Shown here in pieces: positions 11,375 through 20,773 of a DNA stretch of 35,922 nucleotides. A model generated the notes under the pieces. That model saw only the letters and a program-made list of their open reading frames with translations, did no database searches and was not told the DNA's origin. The first letter of the stretch is position 1. Each line of letters opens with the position of its first letter. This DNA is from Hamadaea sp. (lineage in GTDB: Bacteria; Actinomycetota; Actinomycetes; Mycobacteriales; Micromonosporaceae): positions 1 to 35,922 of the forward strand of contig NZ_JABFVK010000101.1 in the NCBI RefSeq assembly GCF_013362815.1, given 5' to 3'. Position numbers and translations under genes: made by a program.

Positions 11375-11392
11375 CGGTTCTTGCCGGTTCTT

Positions 11393-11426
11393 CGCGGGAG
11401 CATGCCCACCGGGGTGTGCTCCCGCG
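11393..11426 (+). terminator. Terminator after substrate-binding gene
   Basis: CGCGGGAGCA (11393-11402) pairs exactly with 11417-11426. The intervening bases can form a further CACC/GGTG inner stem. Confidence 0.8.
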
Positions 11427-11438
11427 CCTTCGTCCGGC

Positions 11439-11444
11439 TATTCT
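11439..11444 (+). promoter_or_regulatory. -10 element for secG
   Basis: TATTCT directly after the terminator, giving a leader of about 27 to 28 bases that contains the AGAGG ribosome site of secG. No clear -35 is seen. Confidence 0.5.
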
Positions 11445-11477
11445 GATCCCCGACAACGCCCTCCGAGAGGACCTCCC

Positions 11478-11729
11478 GTGCCGATTTGGTTCGCCTACAC
11501 GCTGATCGTGATCCTGCTCCTCACGAGCGGCCTGTTGACCCTGCTGGTCCTGTTGCACCGGGGCAAGGGCGGCGGCCTGTCGAGCATGTTCGGCGGCGGT
11601 GTCTCGTCCAACCTGGCCGGATCGTCCGTCGCCGAGAAGAACCTGGACCGCTACACCGTTCTGGTGGGCGTCATCTGGTTCGCGTGCATTGTCGGCTTGG
11701 GACTCTGGCTCAAGCTCGAAGTCAAGTAA
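11478..11729 (+). CDS. secG: Preprotein translocase subunit SecG
   Basis: 83-residue membrane protein, the small non-essential component of the SecYEG channel. There are two hydrophobic helices (about residues 5-26 and 60-79) separated by a cytoplasmic loop with the family pattern LHRGKGGGLSSMFGG. GTG 11478 has AGAGG seven bases upstream; longer frames reach back to 11328 but cross the terminator and promoter. Its position right after tpiA-region genes is the conserved actinobacterial arrangement. Confidence 0.95.
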   Translation: MPIWFAYTLIVILLLTSGLLTLLVLLHRGKGGGLSSMFGGGVSSNLAGSSVAEKNLDRYTVLVGVIWFACIVGLGLWLKLEVK

Positions 11730-11788
11730 TTCCACACTCGTTCGGCGTGTTCCGCCCCACCGTTCACACCGTGACGGCTCGGATGCGC

Positions 11789-11794
11789 TAGGCT
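11789..11794 (+). promoter_or_regulatory. Candidate -10 element for cold-shock gene
   Basis: TAGGCT would give an untranslated leader of about 130 bases before ATG 11932, which fits the long structured leaders of cold-shock mRNAs. The leader includes TCTTTTTGCG (11802-11811). There is no firm -35. Confidence 0.4.
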
Positions 11795-11931
11795 GATGGC
11801 ATCTTTTTGCGTACGTGGTTCACTCGCTCCGCCTGACCAGCACTTTTGGGAAAGGCTTCGCGTGGTCCGCAGCTAAAAGGTCACGATGCAGACGCACGTG
11901 GAAGTAACCCACCAAGGGAGTTAGGCGCAGC

Positions 11932-12135
11932 ATGGCACAGGGAACCGTCAAGTGGTTCAACGCGGACAAGGGCTTCGGCTTCATCTCGGTCGACAACGGC
12001 GGCCCGGATGTGTTCGTTCACTTCTCGGCCATCCAGAGCAGCGGATACCGCAGCCTGGAGGAGAACCAGCGGGTTGAGTTCGAGATCGCTCAGGGAGCCA
12101 AGGGCCCCCAGGCCGAGCAGGTCCGCCCGCTCTGA
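11932..12135 (+). CDS. Cold-shock domain protein (CspA family)
   Basis: 67-residue single cold-shock domain protein that binds single-stranded RNA and DNA as an RNA chaperone. RNP1 is KGFGFI (residues 13-18) and RNP2 is VFVHF (27-31); Trp8 and Phe9 complete the aromatic binding face. The ribosome site AAGGGAG (11914-11920) lies 11 bases before ATG. The gene is monocistronic: its own promoter region upstream and a textbook GAAA-tetraloop terminator downstream. The paralogue name (cspA, scoF and so on) cannot be assigned. Confidence 0.95.
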   Translation: MAQGTVKWFNADKGFGFISVDNGGPDVFVHFSAIQSSGYRSLEENQRVEFEIAQGAKGPQAEQVRPL

Positions 12136-12147
12136 TCAGACTCACGC

Positions 12148-12181
12148 AGAAGGCCCCGTACCGAAAGGTGCGGGGCCTTCT
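12148..12181 (+). terminator. Terminator of cold-shock gene (GAAA tetraloop)
   Basis: AGAAGGCCCCGTACC pairs with 12167-12181 across loop GAAA, a 15-bp stem with a single G.T pair. It may also stop the opposing pgl operon. Confidence 0.9.
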
Positions 12182-12213
12182 CGCGTCAGGACCTCAGGCT
12201 CAGCGCGACAGGC

Positions 12214-12306
12214 GGATCAGGGTTCCGTGTCGAATCCGCCGGGGAGCCTCTTGGGCGAGCCGCCAGGAGTGCGGTCAGCGCAAGATTCGACACGGAACCC
12301 TGATCC
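12214..12306. repeat. 23-bp inverted repeat split by a 47-bp segment
   Basis: Arms 12214-12236 and 12284-12306 are exact complements. The 47 bases between them (12237-12283) contain a 40-bp sequence that recurs at 23055-23094. Joined without that segment the arms would form a 46-bp palindrome. It fills the gap between convergent csp and pgl and may act as a bidirectional terminator. Confidence 0.85.
12237..12276 (+). repeat. Dispersed 40-bp repeat, copy 1 (intergenic)
   Basis: It matches 23055-23094 at 37 of 40 positions, with differences at repeat positions 16, 31 and 36. It contains the direct repeat GAGCC at 12244-12248 and 12257-12261. It lies in the loop of the flanking 23-bp inverted repeat. 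Confidence 0.85.
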
Positions 12307-12342
12307 ACCGCCAAAGCGGGCGCACCGAGGCGCGTCAGGAGA

Positions 12343-13116
12343 TCACGACCGCAGGCTCAGTGCCTTCGCCGGGAGCTGAGCAGCGGCGGCCCGGTCGAGC
12401 AGCCACAACGTACGCCCGACGCCCTCGACGCCACCGGCCGGCACCTGCACCGCCCCCGCTCCGGAGACCGCCATGCCGACGGCAGCGGCCTTGCCCGACC
12501 CGGCGGCGATCAGCCACACCTCGTCGGCGGTGTTGATCGCCGGGATGGTCAGGGTGATCCGCACCGGCGGCGGCTTCGGCGCACCGCGTACGGCGGACAC
12601 CGGCCGCGTCTCGTAGGCGGCGGGCTGCTCCGGGAAGACCGAGGCCACGTGGCCGTCCTCGCCGACACCGAGCAACAGCAGGTCGAAGACGGGCAGATCC
12701 GCGGAGCCCTCGGCCGCCGCGGCCAGCTGCCCGGCGTATCGGGCGGCGGCGGCTTCCGGGTCGTCCCCGTCCGGTCCGTCAGAGGGCGGCATTGTGCGTA
12801 CCCGTGCCGGATCAAGCGGAACCAGGTCGAGCAGTGCCTCGCGTGCCTGGGTCTCGTTGCGATCGGGATGGCCGGCCGGCAGGAAGCGCTCGTCGCCCCA
12901 CCAGATGTCGACCCGCGACCAGTCGACGGCCCCCAGGGCCGGGCTGGCGGCCACGGCCCGGTAGACCGCGGCCGCGACCCGGCCACCCGTGAGCACGATG
13001 CCGGCGCTGCCGCGAGCCGACTGCGCGTCGATCAGCTTGACCAGCATGCGTGCCGCGACCGCCTCGGCCAGCAGGTCGGCGTCGGCGTGGACGATGACCG
13101 AGTGCTCGGCGCTCAC
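12343..13116 (-). CDS. pgl: 6-phosphogluconolactonase
   Basis: 257-residue lactonase of the NagB/RpiA/PGL fold that hydrolyses 6-phosphogluconolactone in the oxidative pentose phosphate pathway. Motifs in order are GGRVAAAVYRAVA, VDIWWGDERFLP, PVFDLLLLGVGEDGHVASVFP (with the catalytic His of GEDGH) and late ITLTIPAINTADEVWLIAAG. GTG at 13116 overlaps the opcA stop (GTGA) by four bases, so it is coupled to opcA and is the last gene of the tkt operon. The name devB is also used for this gene. Confidence 0.95.
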   Translation of the reverse strand: MSAEHSVIVHADADLLAEAVAARMLVKLIDAQSARGSAGIVLTGGRVAAAVYRAVAASPALGAVDWSRVDIWWGDERFLPAGHPDRNETQAREALLDLVPLDPARVRTMPPSDGPDGDDPEAAAARYAGQLAAAAEGSADLPVFDLLLLGVGEDGHVASVFPEQPAAYETRPVSAVRGAPKPPPVRITLTIPAINTADEVWLIAAGSGKAAAVGMAVSGAGAVQVPAGGVEGVGRTLWLLDRAAAAQLPAKALSLRS

Positions 13117-14093
13117 GCGTTCACCAGGTCCTTGACGCCGATGCGCTGACCGATCCGGTCGTTGAGTCCCTTCGTGCCGGTCGCCGCCTCCAACGCCGCC
13201 GCGTAGATCTGGTCGGCGTCGAGCCGGCGCAGCTCCTCGGCCAGCTCCTCGCCGAGCCGCCGGTGCACCAGCGGCAGGACCCGGTCGTGCGAGCCGGTCC
13301 GGGACAGCAGCGCGGTGCCCTCGTTCCGGGTCAGCGAGAGCTGGGTGCCGTCGCCGAAGGTGACCGCCACCTGGTCCAGCCGCGGTCCTGCGGTCATCGT
13401 CGGGGTGACGCCGAGCCGCGCGCACAGCCAGCCGGACAGCAGGGCCGCGACCGGGTCGTCGGCCGCGGCGGTCACGGAGACCGCGGCCGCCGGTTCGATG
13501 ACGGTGTCGAACGCGCCCGCCAGAAGCGTCCGCCACGGCGTCGTACGCGTCCAGGCCAGGTCGGTGTCCCCCGGGGCGTAGTCAACGGCGCGTTGGCGCA
13601 ATGAGGCCATCGGATCGGGGGCCTGGGCGACGTCGGTGATCCGGCGTTCGGCCACGATTCCCAGCGGGTCCTCGGCGATCCGGTCCGGGGGAGCGCCGTG
13701 CCACCACGTCACCACCGGGACGTCCGGGGCGAGCAGCGGGATGACCACGCTCTCGGCGTGCTTGGCCACGCCACCGTGCATCCGCAGGACGACGGCCTCG
13801 GCCGGGCCGAGTCGCCCGCCGACGATGATCTCTGCGTCCAGCCGGTCCTTGGCCGGGTCGACGCCCGGCCGCGAGCCGCCGGCGGTCGGCGAGATCCGGC
13901 TGACCACGATCAGCCGGCAGGGGTGCGCGGCGGCGGCGATCGTGGCGGCGTCCTCGACCGCGCGTACGCGAGCCTCCTCGACCACCACGACCAGCGTCAG
14001 GGCCAGCCCGCTCGCGACTCCGCCGGCGGAGTGCCGTTCGGCGGCGAGCTTGCGGACGACCTCGGCCCCGGTCGTGTCCCAGAGAGCCAACAT
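13113..14093 (-). CDS. opcA: Glucose-6-phosphate dehydrogenase assembly protein OpcA
   Basis: 326-residue OpcA, an actinobacterial and cyanobacterial protein that activates or assembles G6PDH. Typical features are the N-terminal LWDTTGAEVVRKLAAER, the HPCRLIVVS strand, a conserved central VVTWWHGAPP and LDQVAVTFGDGTQLSL near the C-terminus. The start ATG 14093 has AGGAGG-like sequence eight bases upstream (complement of 14102-14106). It lies 12 bases after the zwf stop and overlaps pgl, so all three act in the same step of the pathway. Confidence 0.95.
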   Translation of the reverse strand: MLALWDTTGAEVVRKLAAERHSAGGVASGLALTLVVVVEEARVRAVEDAATIAAAAHPCRLIVVSRISPTAGGSRPGVDPAKDRLDAEIIVGGRLGPAEAVVLRMHGGVAKHAESVVIPLLAPDVPVVTWWHGAPPDRIAEDPLGIVAERRITDVAQAPDPMASLRQRAVDYAPGDTDLAWTRTTPWRTLLAGAFDTVIEPAAAVSVTAAADDPVAALLSGWLCARLGVTPTMTAGPRLDQVAVTFGDGTQLSLTRNEGTALLSRTGSHDRVLPLVHRRLGEELAEELRRLDADQIYAAALEAATGTKGLNDRIGQRIGVKDLVNA

Positions 14094-14105
14094 GTCCAGT
14101 GCCTC

Positions 14106-15656
14106 CTAAGCCCGGCGCCAGGTGCGGCCCTCGCGGGCCAGCATCTCGTCCGCCTCGATCGGACCCCACGTGCCGGCCCGGTACGGGTCGGGTTTGGTGC
14201 CGGCCCACGCCTCTTCGAGCGGGTCGACCACGCGCCAGCTCTCCTCGACCTCGTCGGCGGTCGGGAACAGCGTCCGGTCGCCGATCAGGACGTCCAGGAC
14301 GAGCCGCTCGTACGCCTCCGGGCTGGCCTCGGTGAAGGCCTCGCCGTAGGAGAAGTCCATTGCGATGTCGCGCAGCTCCATCGCGGTGCCCGGGACCTTG
14401 GAACCGAACTTGAGCACGACGCCCTCGTCCGGCTGCACCCGGATGACCAGCTGGTTGTTGCCGAGCAGCTCCACGTCGTCCGGGTTGAACGGCAGGTGGG
14501 GCGCCTTCTTGAACAGAATCGCCACCTCGGTCACCCGGCGCGGCATCCGCTTGCCGCAGCGGATGTAGAACGGGACCCCGGCCCAGCGGCGGTTCTGGAT
14601 GCCCAGCTCGACTGCCACATAGGTCTCGGTCGTCGACGTCGCGGGGACGTCGGTCTCCTCCAGGTACCCGGCGACCGGCTCACCGGCCACCCAGCCCGCG
14701 GTGTACTGGCCGCGTACGGTGCCGGTGGCGATGTCGCCCGGCAGCTTGATGGCCCGCAGCACCTTCAGCTTCTCGGCCCGGATCTCGCTGGCGTCGAAGC
14801 TCGTCGGCTCCTCCATCGCCACCAGTGCGAGGAGCTGCAACAAGTGGTTCTGCAAGACATCCCGGGCGGTGCCGACCGAGTCGTAGAACGCCGCCCGGGT
14901 GCCGATGCCGACGTCCTCGGCCATGGTGATCTGCACCGAGTCTACGTACTTCGTGTTCCAGACCGGCTCGAACAGCGCGTTGGCGAACCGCAGCGCCAGG
15001 ATGTTCTGAACGGTCTCCTTGCCGAGGTAGTGGTCGATCCGGAACACGTCCGGCGCGGTGAACACGTCGTCGACCAGGTCGTTGAGCTTCTTCGCCGACT
15101 CCAGATCGTTGCCGAACGGCTTCTCCACGACGACCCGGCGCCAGCCGCCGGACTGCTCGTTGCTCGCCATGCCGGTCCGCTCGAGCTGCTTGAGCACGGT
15201 CGGGAAGGCGGCGGGCGGGATCGAGAAGTAGAACGCGGCGTTGCCCTTGATGCCGTGGGTCTCCCGCAGTTCGTCCAAAGTGGCCGCGAGGTGGTCGAAC
15301 CCGGCGTCGTCGTCGAACGAACCGGCGACGAACTTGATGTTGCCGACCAGGCGCTGCCACACCTCCTCCCGCCACGGCGTACGCGCGTGCTCCTGGGCGT
15401 GCTGCCGGGCGAAGTCCTCGAACTCGCCGTCGCCCCAGTCCCGCCGGGCGTACCCGAGAACGACGAAGCCGGGCGGCAACAGCCCTCGGTTCGCCAGGTC
15501 GTAGATCGCGGGGATGAGCTTCTTGCGAGACAGGTCGCCGGTCACGCCGAAGATGACCAGGGCGCAGGGTTCGGGGATGCGGGGCAGCCGCCGGTCCTGC
15601 GGGTCGCGCAGGGGGTTGCGCGGCCCCGTCTCTTCCTTCCTCCGGCTGAGACTCAC
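14106..15656 (-). CDS. zwf: Glucose-6-phosphate 1-dehydrogenase
   Basis: 516-residue G6PDH oxidising glucose 6-phosphate to 6-phosphogluconolactone with reduction of NADP+. The nucleotide-binding motif is [13 protein letters not shown] near residue 40, the active-site signature RIDHYLGKE is mid-protein, and [15 protein letters not shown] follows later. GTG 15656 is selected because GGGAG lies six bases upstream and it is one base after the pgi stop; the frame stays open much further upstream but into pgi. The first ~35 residues are charged and variable. Confidence 0.96.
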   Translation of the reverse strand: MSLSRRKEETGPRNPLRDPQDRRLPRIPEPCALVIFGVTGDLSRKKLIPAIYDLANRGLLPPGFVVLGYARRDWGDGEFEDFARQHAQEHARTPWREEVWQRLVGNIKFVAGSFDDDAGFDHLAATLDELRETHGIKGNAAFYFSIPPAAFPTVLKQLERTGMASNEQSGGWRRVVVEKPFGNDLESAKKLNDLVDDVFTAPDVFRIDHYLGKETVQNILALRFANALFEPVWNTKYVDSVQITMAEDVGIGTRAAFYDSVGTARDVLQNHLLQLLALVAMEEPTSFDASEIRAEKLKVLRAIKLPGDIATGTVRGQYTAGWVAGEPVAGYLEETDVPATSTTETYVAVELGIQNRRWAGVPFYIRCGKRMPRRVTEVAILFKKAPHLPFNPDDVELLGNNQLVIRVQPDEGVVLKFGSKVPGTAMELRDIAMDFSYGEAFTEASPEAYERLVLDVLIGDRTLFPTADEVEESWRVVDPLEEAWAGTKPDPYRAGTWGPIEADEMLAREGRTWRRA

Positions 15657-15657
15657 A

Positions 15658-17277
15658 TCAGGCTCCCAAGCTACGGGCGGCGTCGAGGAGACGGGCCAGC
15701 CCGGCCCGCCGGTCGGACAGATGCAGGTGCAGCAGCGGACGACCACGGCCGGCCAGCGCCTGCCGGTCGCCGGCGGCCTGCGCCGCCTGGAGTTCGCCGA
15801 ACGTGTAGGGACGCCCCGGGACCGGCAGGTCCTCGGTGACCGCGCCCGTGATCTGGAGGAACGCGCCGACCTGCGGCCCGCCCTTGTGGAACTGGCCGGT
15901 CGAGTGCAGGAAGCGCGGGCCCCAGCCGAAGGTGACCGGCCGTCCGGTCGCGCTCGCCAGCAGCGGGCGTACCTCGGCTGCCTGGGCGTCGCCCACCCGG
16001 TCCAAGTACGCCATCACGGCGAGGTATCCGTCCGCGCCGACCTGCTCGGTCAGCCACCGCAGAGCGGACTCGACATCGGACACATCCGCCGAGCAGTACC
16101 CGGTCACCGGGCCGTCGGTGAACGTCGCCGCCACCATCGGCGTACCGGACTCCAGGATCTTCTTCGTGTTCTCCTTGGACTCCGTGACATTCGGCTGGTC
16201 GAACGGGTTGATCCCGATGATCCGCCCGGCGATCGCGGTGGCGTACTCCCAGGCCAGGAACTGCGCGCCGAGCGGGCCGTTGACCGCGACGGTGCCGGGA
16301 GCGGCCGGGGTGGTGACGTCCTGCGGGCCGCCGACGAGGACGCTCAGCACGTCGTCACCGGTCGCACCGGGCGCGGTCGGCGACTCCACCACGACGGGCA
16401 GGATGCCGAGACCCTGCTTGCCCGTGGACTCGGCGATCAGCTGCTCGGCCCAGTCGCCGAGGCCCACGATGCCGCTGCCGTCCTCGGCCAGGCTGACCTT
16501 GTCCCGGCCGGCCTGCGCGGCCGCGCCGAGCAGGGCGCCGAGCGCCAGCGAGGGGTTGCCGTCCGACTCGGCCAGGCTCGGTGCCAACGCCTGCGCCTGA
16601 TCGAGCAGCTCGGCCACGTCGACTCCGGCGAGTGCCGTGGGAACCAGGCCGAACGCGGTCAGCGCCGAGTAGCGGCCGCCCACGTTCGGGTCGGCGAGCA
16701 CGACGTACGCGCCCATCTCCCGGGCGGTGTCGGCCAGCGGTGAACCCGGGTCGGTCACGACGACGAACCGGCGGCCCGCCTCGGCCTCGCTCAGCCCGGC
16801 GTCGAGGAACGCCTGCCAGTACGCCCGCCGGTGGCTGTCGGTCTCGACGGTCGACCCCGACTTGCTCGCCACGACGACGACCGTCCGGTCCAGCCGGTCG
16901 GCGATCGCCGCGCGTACCTGGTGGGGGTCGGTCGTGTCGAGGACGGTGAGCGGCCGGCCGAGCGTACGCGCGATGACCTCCGGCGCCAGCGACGAGCCGC
17001 CCATCCCGGCGAGCACGACGTGATCCAGGTCGGCCAGTTCCGCGCTCAGCTCGGCGAGCTGCGGAAGCAGCGCCCGGCTGACCTCGGCGGCGTTGAGCCA
17101 GCCCAGCCGGATGGACGCCTCGGCCTCGGCGGCCGGGCCCCACAACGAGGGGTCCTGAGCCGCCAGTTTCGCCGGTACGCCCGCCGCGGCGAGCTCGTCG
17201 CGAGCCTGCGTCGCGGCGGGGGAGTCGGCGCTGTCCGCGCGGACGGCGAAGCCGGCCGCGAACTCAACCTCACTCAT
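15658..17277 (-). CDS. pgi: Glucose-6-phosphate isomerase
   Basis: 539-residue SIS-fold isomerase interconverting glucose 6-phosphate and fructose 6-phosphate. It carries [15 protein letters not shown], the phosphate-binding [28 protein letters not shown] and, near the C-terminus, [16 protein letters not shown]. The start ATG overlaps the tal stop (ATGA). Placing pgi inside the tal-zwf interval lets the cell route fructose 6-phosphate from transketolase/transaldolase back to G6PDH. The sequence is of the actinobacterial tal-linked pgi type rather than the E. coli type; a bifunctional tal-pgi fusion is not present. Confidence 0.94.
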   Translation of the reverse strand: MSEVEFAAGFAVRADSADSPAATQARDELAAAGVPAKLAAQDPSLWGPAAEAEASIRLGWLNAAEVSRALLPQLAELSAELADLDHVVLAGMGGSSLAPEVIARTLGRPLTVLDTTDPHQVRAAIADRLDRTVVVVASKSGSTVETDSHRRAYWQAFLDAGLSEAEAGRRFVVVTDPGSPLADTAREMGAYVVLADPNVGGRYSALTAFGLVPTALAGVDVAELLDQAQALAPSLAESDGNPSLALGALLGAAAQAGRDKVSLAEDGSGIVGLGDWAEQLIAESTGKQGLGILPVVVESPTAPGATGDDVLSVLVGGPQDVTTPAAPGTVAVNGPLGAQFLAWEYATAIAGRIIGINPFDQPNVTESKENTKKILESGTPMVAATFTDGPVTGYCSADVSDVESALRWLTEQVGADGYLAVMAYLDRVGDAQAAEVRPLLASATGRPVTFGWGPRFLHSTGQFHKGGPQVGAFLQITGAVTEDLPVPGRPYTFGELQAAQAAGDRQALAGRGRPLLHLHLSDRRAGLARLLDAARSLGA

Positions 17278-18377
17278 GCCTGCTCCAGCTTGGCCGCGAT
17301 CCCGTCGAGCAGCTCGGTCCAGCTGGCCTCGAACTTCTCGACACCTTCGGCTTCCAGCACCTCGACGACGTCGTCCATGTCGACCCCGACGGCGCGGAGG
17401 CCGTCCAAGACCTGCTGAGCGTCGGCGTAGTGGGCCGTGATCGTGTCGGCCGAGACGGTCGCGTGGTCGTCGGCGGCCCGCATCGTCTTCTCGGGCATCG
17501 TGTTCACGGTTCCCGGCGCGATCAGGTCGTCCACGTAGAGCACGTCGGAGTAGTCCGGGTTCTTCGTGCCCGTCGACGCCCAGAGCGGGCGCTGCGGGCG
17601 CGCTCCGGCCGCCTTCAGCGCCGCCCAGCGCTCCCCGCCGACGACTTCCTCGTACGCCTGGTACGCCAGCCGGGCGTTGGCCACGGCGGCCTTACCCCGC
17701 AGTGCGAGTGCTTCGGGCGTACCGATCTTCTCGAGGCGCTTGTCGACCTCGGTGTCCACCCGGGACACGAAGAACGACGCCACCGACTCCAGCTTGGTCA
17801 GGTCGTGCCCGTTGGCCTTGGCCTGCTCGAGACCGGTCAGCCAGGCGTCCATGACGGCCCGGTAGCGTTCCAGCGAGAAGATCAGCGTCACGTTCACGCT
17901 GATCCCGTGGGCCAGCGTCTGCGTGATCGCGGGCAGACCCGGCTCGGTCGCGGGGATCTTGATGAAGAGGTTCTCCCGGTCGACGAGCCACCAGAGCTGC
18001 TTGGCCTCGGCCACGGTCGCGTCGGTCGCCATCGCCAGCCGGGGGTCGACCTCGATCGAGACCCGGCCGTCGGTGCCCTGCGACGCGTCGTACGCCGGGC
18101 GCATCACGTCGCACGCCCAGCGCACGTCGTAGGTGGTGATCATCCGGGCCGCCTCGTCCACCGTGACCTTGCGGACGGCGAGGTCGTGCAGCTGCTCGGC
18201 GTAGAGCTCCGAGCCGGCCAGCGCGGCGGCGAAGATGGTGGGGTTGCTCGTCACCCCGACGACGTGCTGCTCCGTACGCAGCTTGTCCAATCCACCCCCG
18301 TGAAGGCGTTCCCGGGAGATGTCGTCCAGCCACACCGCCACCCCAGCGGCGGAGAGCTTCGCAAGGTTGCCTGCCAT
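17274..18377 (-). CDS. tal: Transaldolase
   Basis: 367-residue class I transaldolase of the non-oxidative pentose phosphate pathway. The N-terminal signature is GVTSNPTIF (41-49), the Schiff-base Lys140 is in [11 protein letters not shown], and [20 protein letters not shown] and VNTMPEKT follow. ATG 18377 has GAGGAGA six bases upstream, overlapping the tkt stop; 11 bases separate the two genes. The stop overlaps pgi. Length is that of the long actinobacterial form rather than the ~220-residue bacterial TalC form. Confidence 0.96.
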   Translation of the reverse strand: MAGNLAKLSAAGVAVWLDDISRERLHGGGLDKLRTEQHVVGVTSNPTIFAAALAGSELYAEQLHDLAVRKVTVDEAARMITTYDVRWACDVMRPAYDASQGTDGRVSIEVDPRLAMATDATVAEAKQLWWLVDRENLFIKIPATEPGLPAITQTLAHGISVNVTLIFSLERYRAVMDAWLTGLEQAKANGHDLTKLESVASFFVSRVDTEVDKRLEKIGTPEALALRGKAAVANARLAYQAYEEVVGGERWAALKAAGARPQRPLWASTGTKNPDYSDVLYVDDLIAPGTVNTMPEKTMRAADDHATVSADTITAHYADAQQVLDGLRAVGVDMDDVVEVLEAEGVEKFEASWTELLDGIAAKLEQA

Positions 18378-18388
18378 CACTAGTCTCC

Positions 18389-20491
18389 TCAGTTCCCGGT
18401 CGTCTCGCCCTTGATGACTCCCGTACGCGACAGGCTCGCCCGGGCGGCGGCCACCACGTTGTCGGGGGTGAACCCGAACTTCTCGAACAGCACCTGGTAG
18501 GGCGCGGACGCGCCGTAGTGCTCGATGCTCACCGACTCGCCGTCCGGGCCGACCAGGTCCCGCCACGACATCTCGATGGCGGCTTCGACGCTGACCCGCG
18601 CCTTGACGTTCGGCGGCAGGATCGCGTCGCGGTACTCCCGGTCCTGCGCCCGGAACCATTCCTGGCACGGCACCGAGACGACCCGGGTGGCGATTCCCTC
18701 GCCCTCCAGGCGTTCCCGCGCGGTGAGCGCGATCGACACCTCGGAGCCGGTCGCCATCAGGATCACCTGCGGCTTGCCGTTGCCCGCCTCGGCCAGGACG
18801 TATGCACCCTTCTTGAAGTCCTCATAGGACACGTCGGCCGGGTCGAGCACCGGCAGCGCCTGCCGGGTCAGCACGAGCCCGGTCGGCCGGTCGACGTGCT
18901 CCAGCGCGGCCCGCCAGGCGAACGCGGTCTCGTTGGCGTCGGCCGGGCGGACGACGTCCAGCCCGGGGATCGCCCGCAGTGCCGACAAATGCTCGATCGG
19001 CTGGTGCGTGGGGCCGTCCTCGCCGAGGCCGATGGAGTCGTGCGTCCACACGTAGGTGACCGGCAGGCCCATCAGCGCCGCGAGGCGTACCGAAGGTCGC
19101 ATGTAGTCACTGAAGACGAGGAAGGTGCCGCCGTAGGGCCGGGTCTTGCCGTGCAGCGCGATGCCGTTGAGGATGCCGCCCATGGCGTGCTCGCGGATGC
19201 CGAAGTGCAGCGTGCGGCCGTATTCGTCGCCCGGGAACTCCTTGGTCGCGAACTCGGCGGGGATGAACGACGGCTCGCCCTTCATCGTGGTGTTGTTGCT
19301 CTCCGCGAGGTCCGCCGACCCGCCCCACAACTCCGGCAGGACCGGCGCCAGCTTGGTCAGCACCTCGCCCGAGGCGGCCCGGGTCGCGATCGCCTTGCTG
19401 CCCGCGGCCCACTCCGGCAGCGACTTGGTCCAGCCTTCCGGGAGGGTACGCGCGAGGAGCCGCTTGAGCAGAGTGGCCCGCTCCGGGTTCGCCGCGCTCC
19501 AGGCGTCGAACTGCTTCTGCCACTCGGCGTGGGCCGCACTGCCCCGGTCGCCCACCTCGCGAGCGTGCGCGAGCACCTCGTCGGCGACGTCGAAGCTGGC
19601 CTCCGGGTTGAAGCCGAGGATCTTCTTCGTCGCGGCGACCTCGTCGGCGCCCAGGGCCGAACCGTGGATCTTGCCGGTGTTCTGCTTGTTCGGCGCGGGC
19701 CAGCCGATGATGGTGCGCAGCGCGATGAAGCTCGGCCGGTCGGTCTCCGCCTTGGCGTCCTGCAACGCCTGCCAGAGCGCCTCGATGTCCTCTTCGTACT
19801 TGCCGGTGCGGGTCCAGTCGACGCGCGCGGTTTGCCACCCGTACGCGGCGTACCGCGCGACGACGTCCTCGGACTTCGCGATGCGGGTGTCGTCCTCGAT
19901 GGAGATCTCGTTGTCGTCGTAGATCATGACGAGATTGCCGAGCTTCTGATGCCCCGCGATCGCGCTGGCCTCGTGGCTGATGCCCTCTTCGATGTCGCCG
20001 TCGGAGGCGAACACATAGATGTTGTGGTCGAAGATGCTCTGCCCGACGGCCGGGTCCGGGTCGAGCAGGCCGCGCTCGCGGCGGGCGGCCATCGCCATGC
20101 CGACCGCGTTCGCGATGCCCTGGCCGAGCGGCCCGGTGGTGGTCTCTACACCCCGGGTGTGCTTGTACTCGGGGTGGCCGGGGGTCAGCGAGCCCCACTG
20201 GCGCAGCTGCTGCAGATCCGACAGTTCCAAGCCGTAGCCGCTCAGGTAGAGCTGGATGTAGAGGGTCAGGCTGCTGTGCCCGCAGGACAGCACGAAGCGG
20301 TCCCGGCCCAGCCAGTGCGGATCGGCCGGATCATGCCGCATGACCTTCTGGAACAGCAGGTACGCCGCGGGCGCCAGGCTCATCGCCGTGCCGGGATGTC
20401 CGTTGCCGGACTTCTCGACCGCGTCCATGGCGAGCACACGGATCGTGTCGACGGCGCGCTTATCAAGATCAGACCAACTCAACTCGGCCAC
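18389..20491 (-). CDS. tkt: Transketolase
   Basis: 700-residue thiamine diphosphate enzyme moving two-carbon units between sugar phosphates. The order is [19 protein letters not shown] near the N-terminus, [14 protein letters not shown], the TPP/Mg motif [15 protein letters not shown], the pyrimidine domain with [14 protein letters not shown] (catalytic Glu), [19 protein letters not shown], and a C-terminal domain. GTG 20491 is chosen for family homology and the GGAAGC five bases before it. In-frame ATG 20512 ([11 protein letters not shown]) is an alternative. It heads the six-gene operon reading leftwards to pgl. Confidence 0.96.
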   Translation of the reverse strand: MAELSWSDLDKRAVDTIRVLAMDAVEKSGNGHPGTAMSLAPAAYLLFQKVMRHDPADPHWLGRDRFVLSCGHSSLTLYIQLYLSGYGLELSDLQQLRQWGSLTPGHPEYKHTRGVETTTGPLGQGIANAVGMAMAARRERGLLDPDPAVGQSIFDHNIYVFASDGDIEEGISHEASAIAGHQKLGNLVMIYDDNEISIEDDTRIAKSEDVVARYAAYGWQTARVDWTRTGKYEEDIEALWQALQDAKAETDRPSFIALRTIIGWPAPNKQNTGKIHGSALGADEVAATKKILGFNPEASFDVADEVLAHAREVGDRGSAAHAEWQKQFDAWSAANPERATLLKRLLARTLPEGWTKSLPEWAAGSKAIATRAASGEVLTKLAPVLPELWGGSADLAESNNTTMKGEPSFIPAEFATKEFPGDEYGRTLHFGIREHAMGGILNGIALHGKTRPYGGTFLVFSDYMRPSVRLAALMGLPVTYVWTHDSIGLGEDGPTHQPIEHLSALRAIPGLDVVRPADANETAFAWRAALEHVDRPTGLVLTRQALPVLDPADVSYEDFKKGAYVLAEAGNGKPQVILMATGSEVSIALTARERLEGEGIATRVVSVPCQEWFRAQDREYRDAILPPNVKARVSVEAAIEMSWRDLVGPDGESVSIEHYGASAPYQVLFEKFGFTPDNVVAAARASLSRTGVIKGETTGN

Positions 20492-20622
20492 GGTGCTTCC
20501 TGCTCCCTGCATACGTGATGGTCCGGCCAGCGCTCGCGGCTGTTCGCCAGATGGTGCAGGAACAGCGTGAGCTTCCGGCCGGAGTGTGTCTCGGGCGGCC
20601 ACGGTGTCGCCTTTCCCCTCAG

Positions 20623-20628
20623 ACCCTA
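20623..20628 (-). promoter_or_regulatory. Candidate -10 element for tkt operon
   Basis: TAGGGT on the minus strand, about 130 bases before the tkt start. The adjoining dyad 20630-20658 would cover the -10 to -35 spacer, so repression through that site is conceivable. Confidence 0.4.
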
Positions 20629-20629
20629 C

Positions 20630-20658
20630 AGATCGCGTGCACGGTGCGTACGCGATCT
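20630..20658. promoter_or_regulatory. 9-bp dyad between tkt and ctaB, candidate operator
   Basis: AGATCGCGT and its exact complement ACGCGATCT with an 11-base spacer, centrally placed in the 282-base divergent region. Apart from this and the promoter elements I see nothing else in 20492-20773. Confidence 0.5.
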
Positions 20659-20761
20659 CCCTCACTTCCCCCGGGCGCGCCGTGCTATGCGGAAAGGGGG
20701 GTTGTGGGTGTGATCGGTCGCACCTCGGCGGGGCTGAAAAGGTCTGCGCAGGTGCTTGGCT

Positions 20762-20773
20762 TACCCTCTAGCG
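20762..20773 (+). promoter_or_regulatory. -10 element for leaderless ctaB transcript
   Basis: TACCCT followed by six bases and GTG 20774, with no ribosome site: leaderless start inferred. Confidence 0.6.

Noticed and set aside
11393-11426. Hairpin before secG as a riboswitch
   Set aside because: It lies before the secG -10 element and has simple terminator architecture.
12214-12240. GGTTCC...CGAATCC resembles a tRNA T-arm
   Set aside because: No acceptor, D or anticodon arms can be formed around it; the segment is one arm of a longer inverted repeat.
13698-15839. Long open plus-strand frame opposite opcA and zwf
   Set aside because: It is a shadow of high-GC coding on the minus strand; the product has no recognisable domain and the opposite frames encode well-known enzymes.
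15658-18377. Bifunctional transaldolase/glucose-6-phosphate isomerase fusion
   Set aside because: tal and pgi are separate frames with a four-base overlap and a stop codon between them.
18518-20518. Long open plus-strand frame opposite tkt
   Set aside because: Same shadow effect; the minus strand is a complete transketolase.
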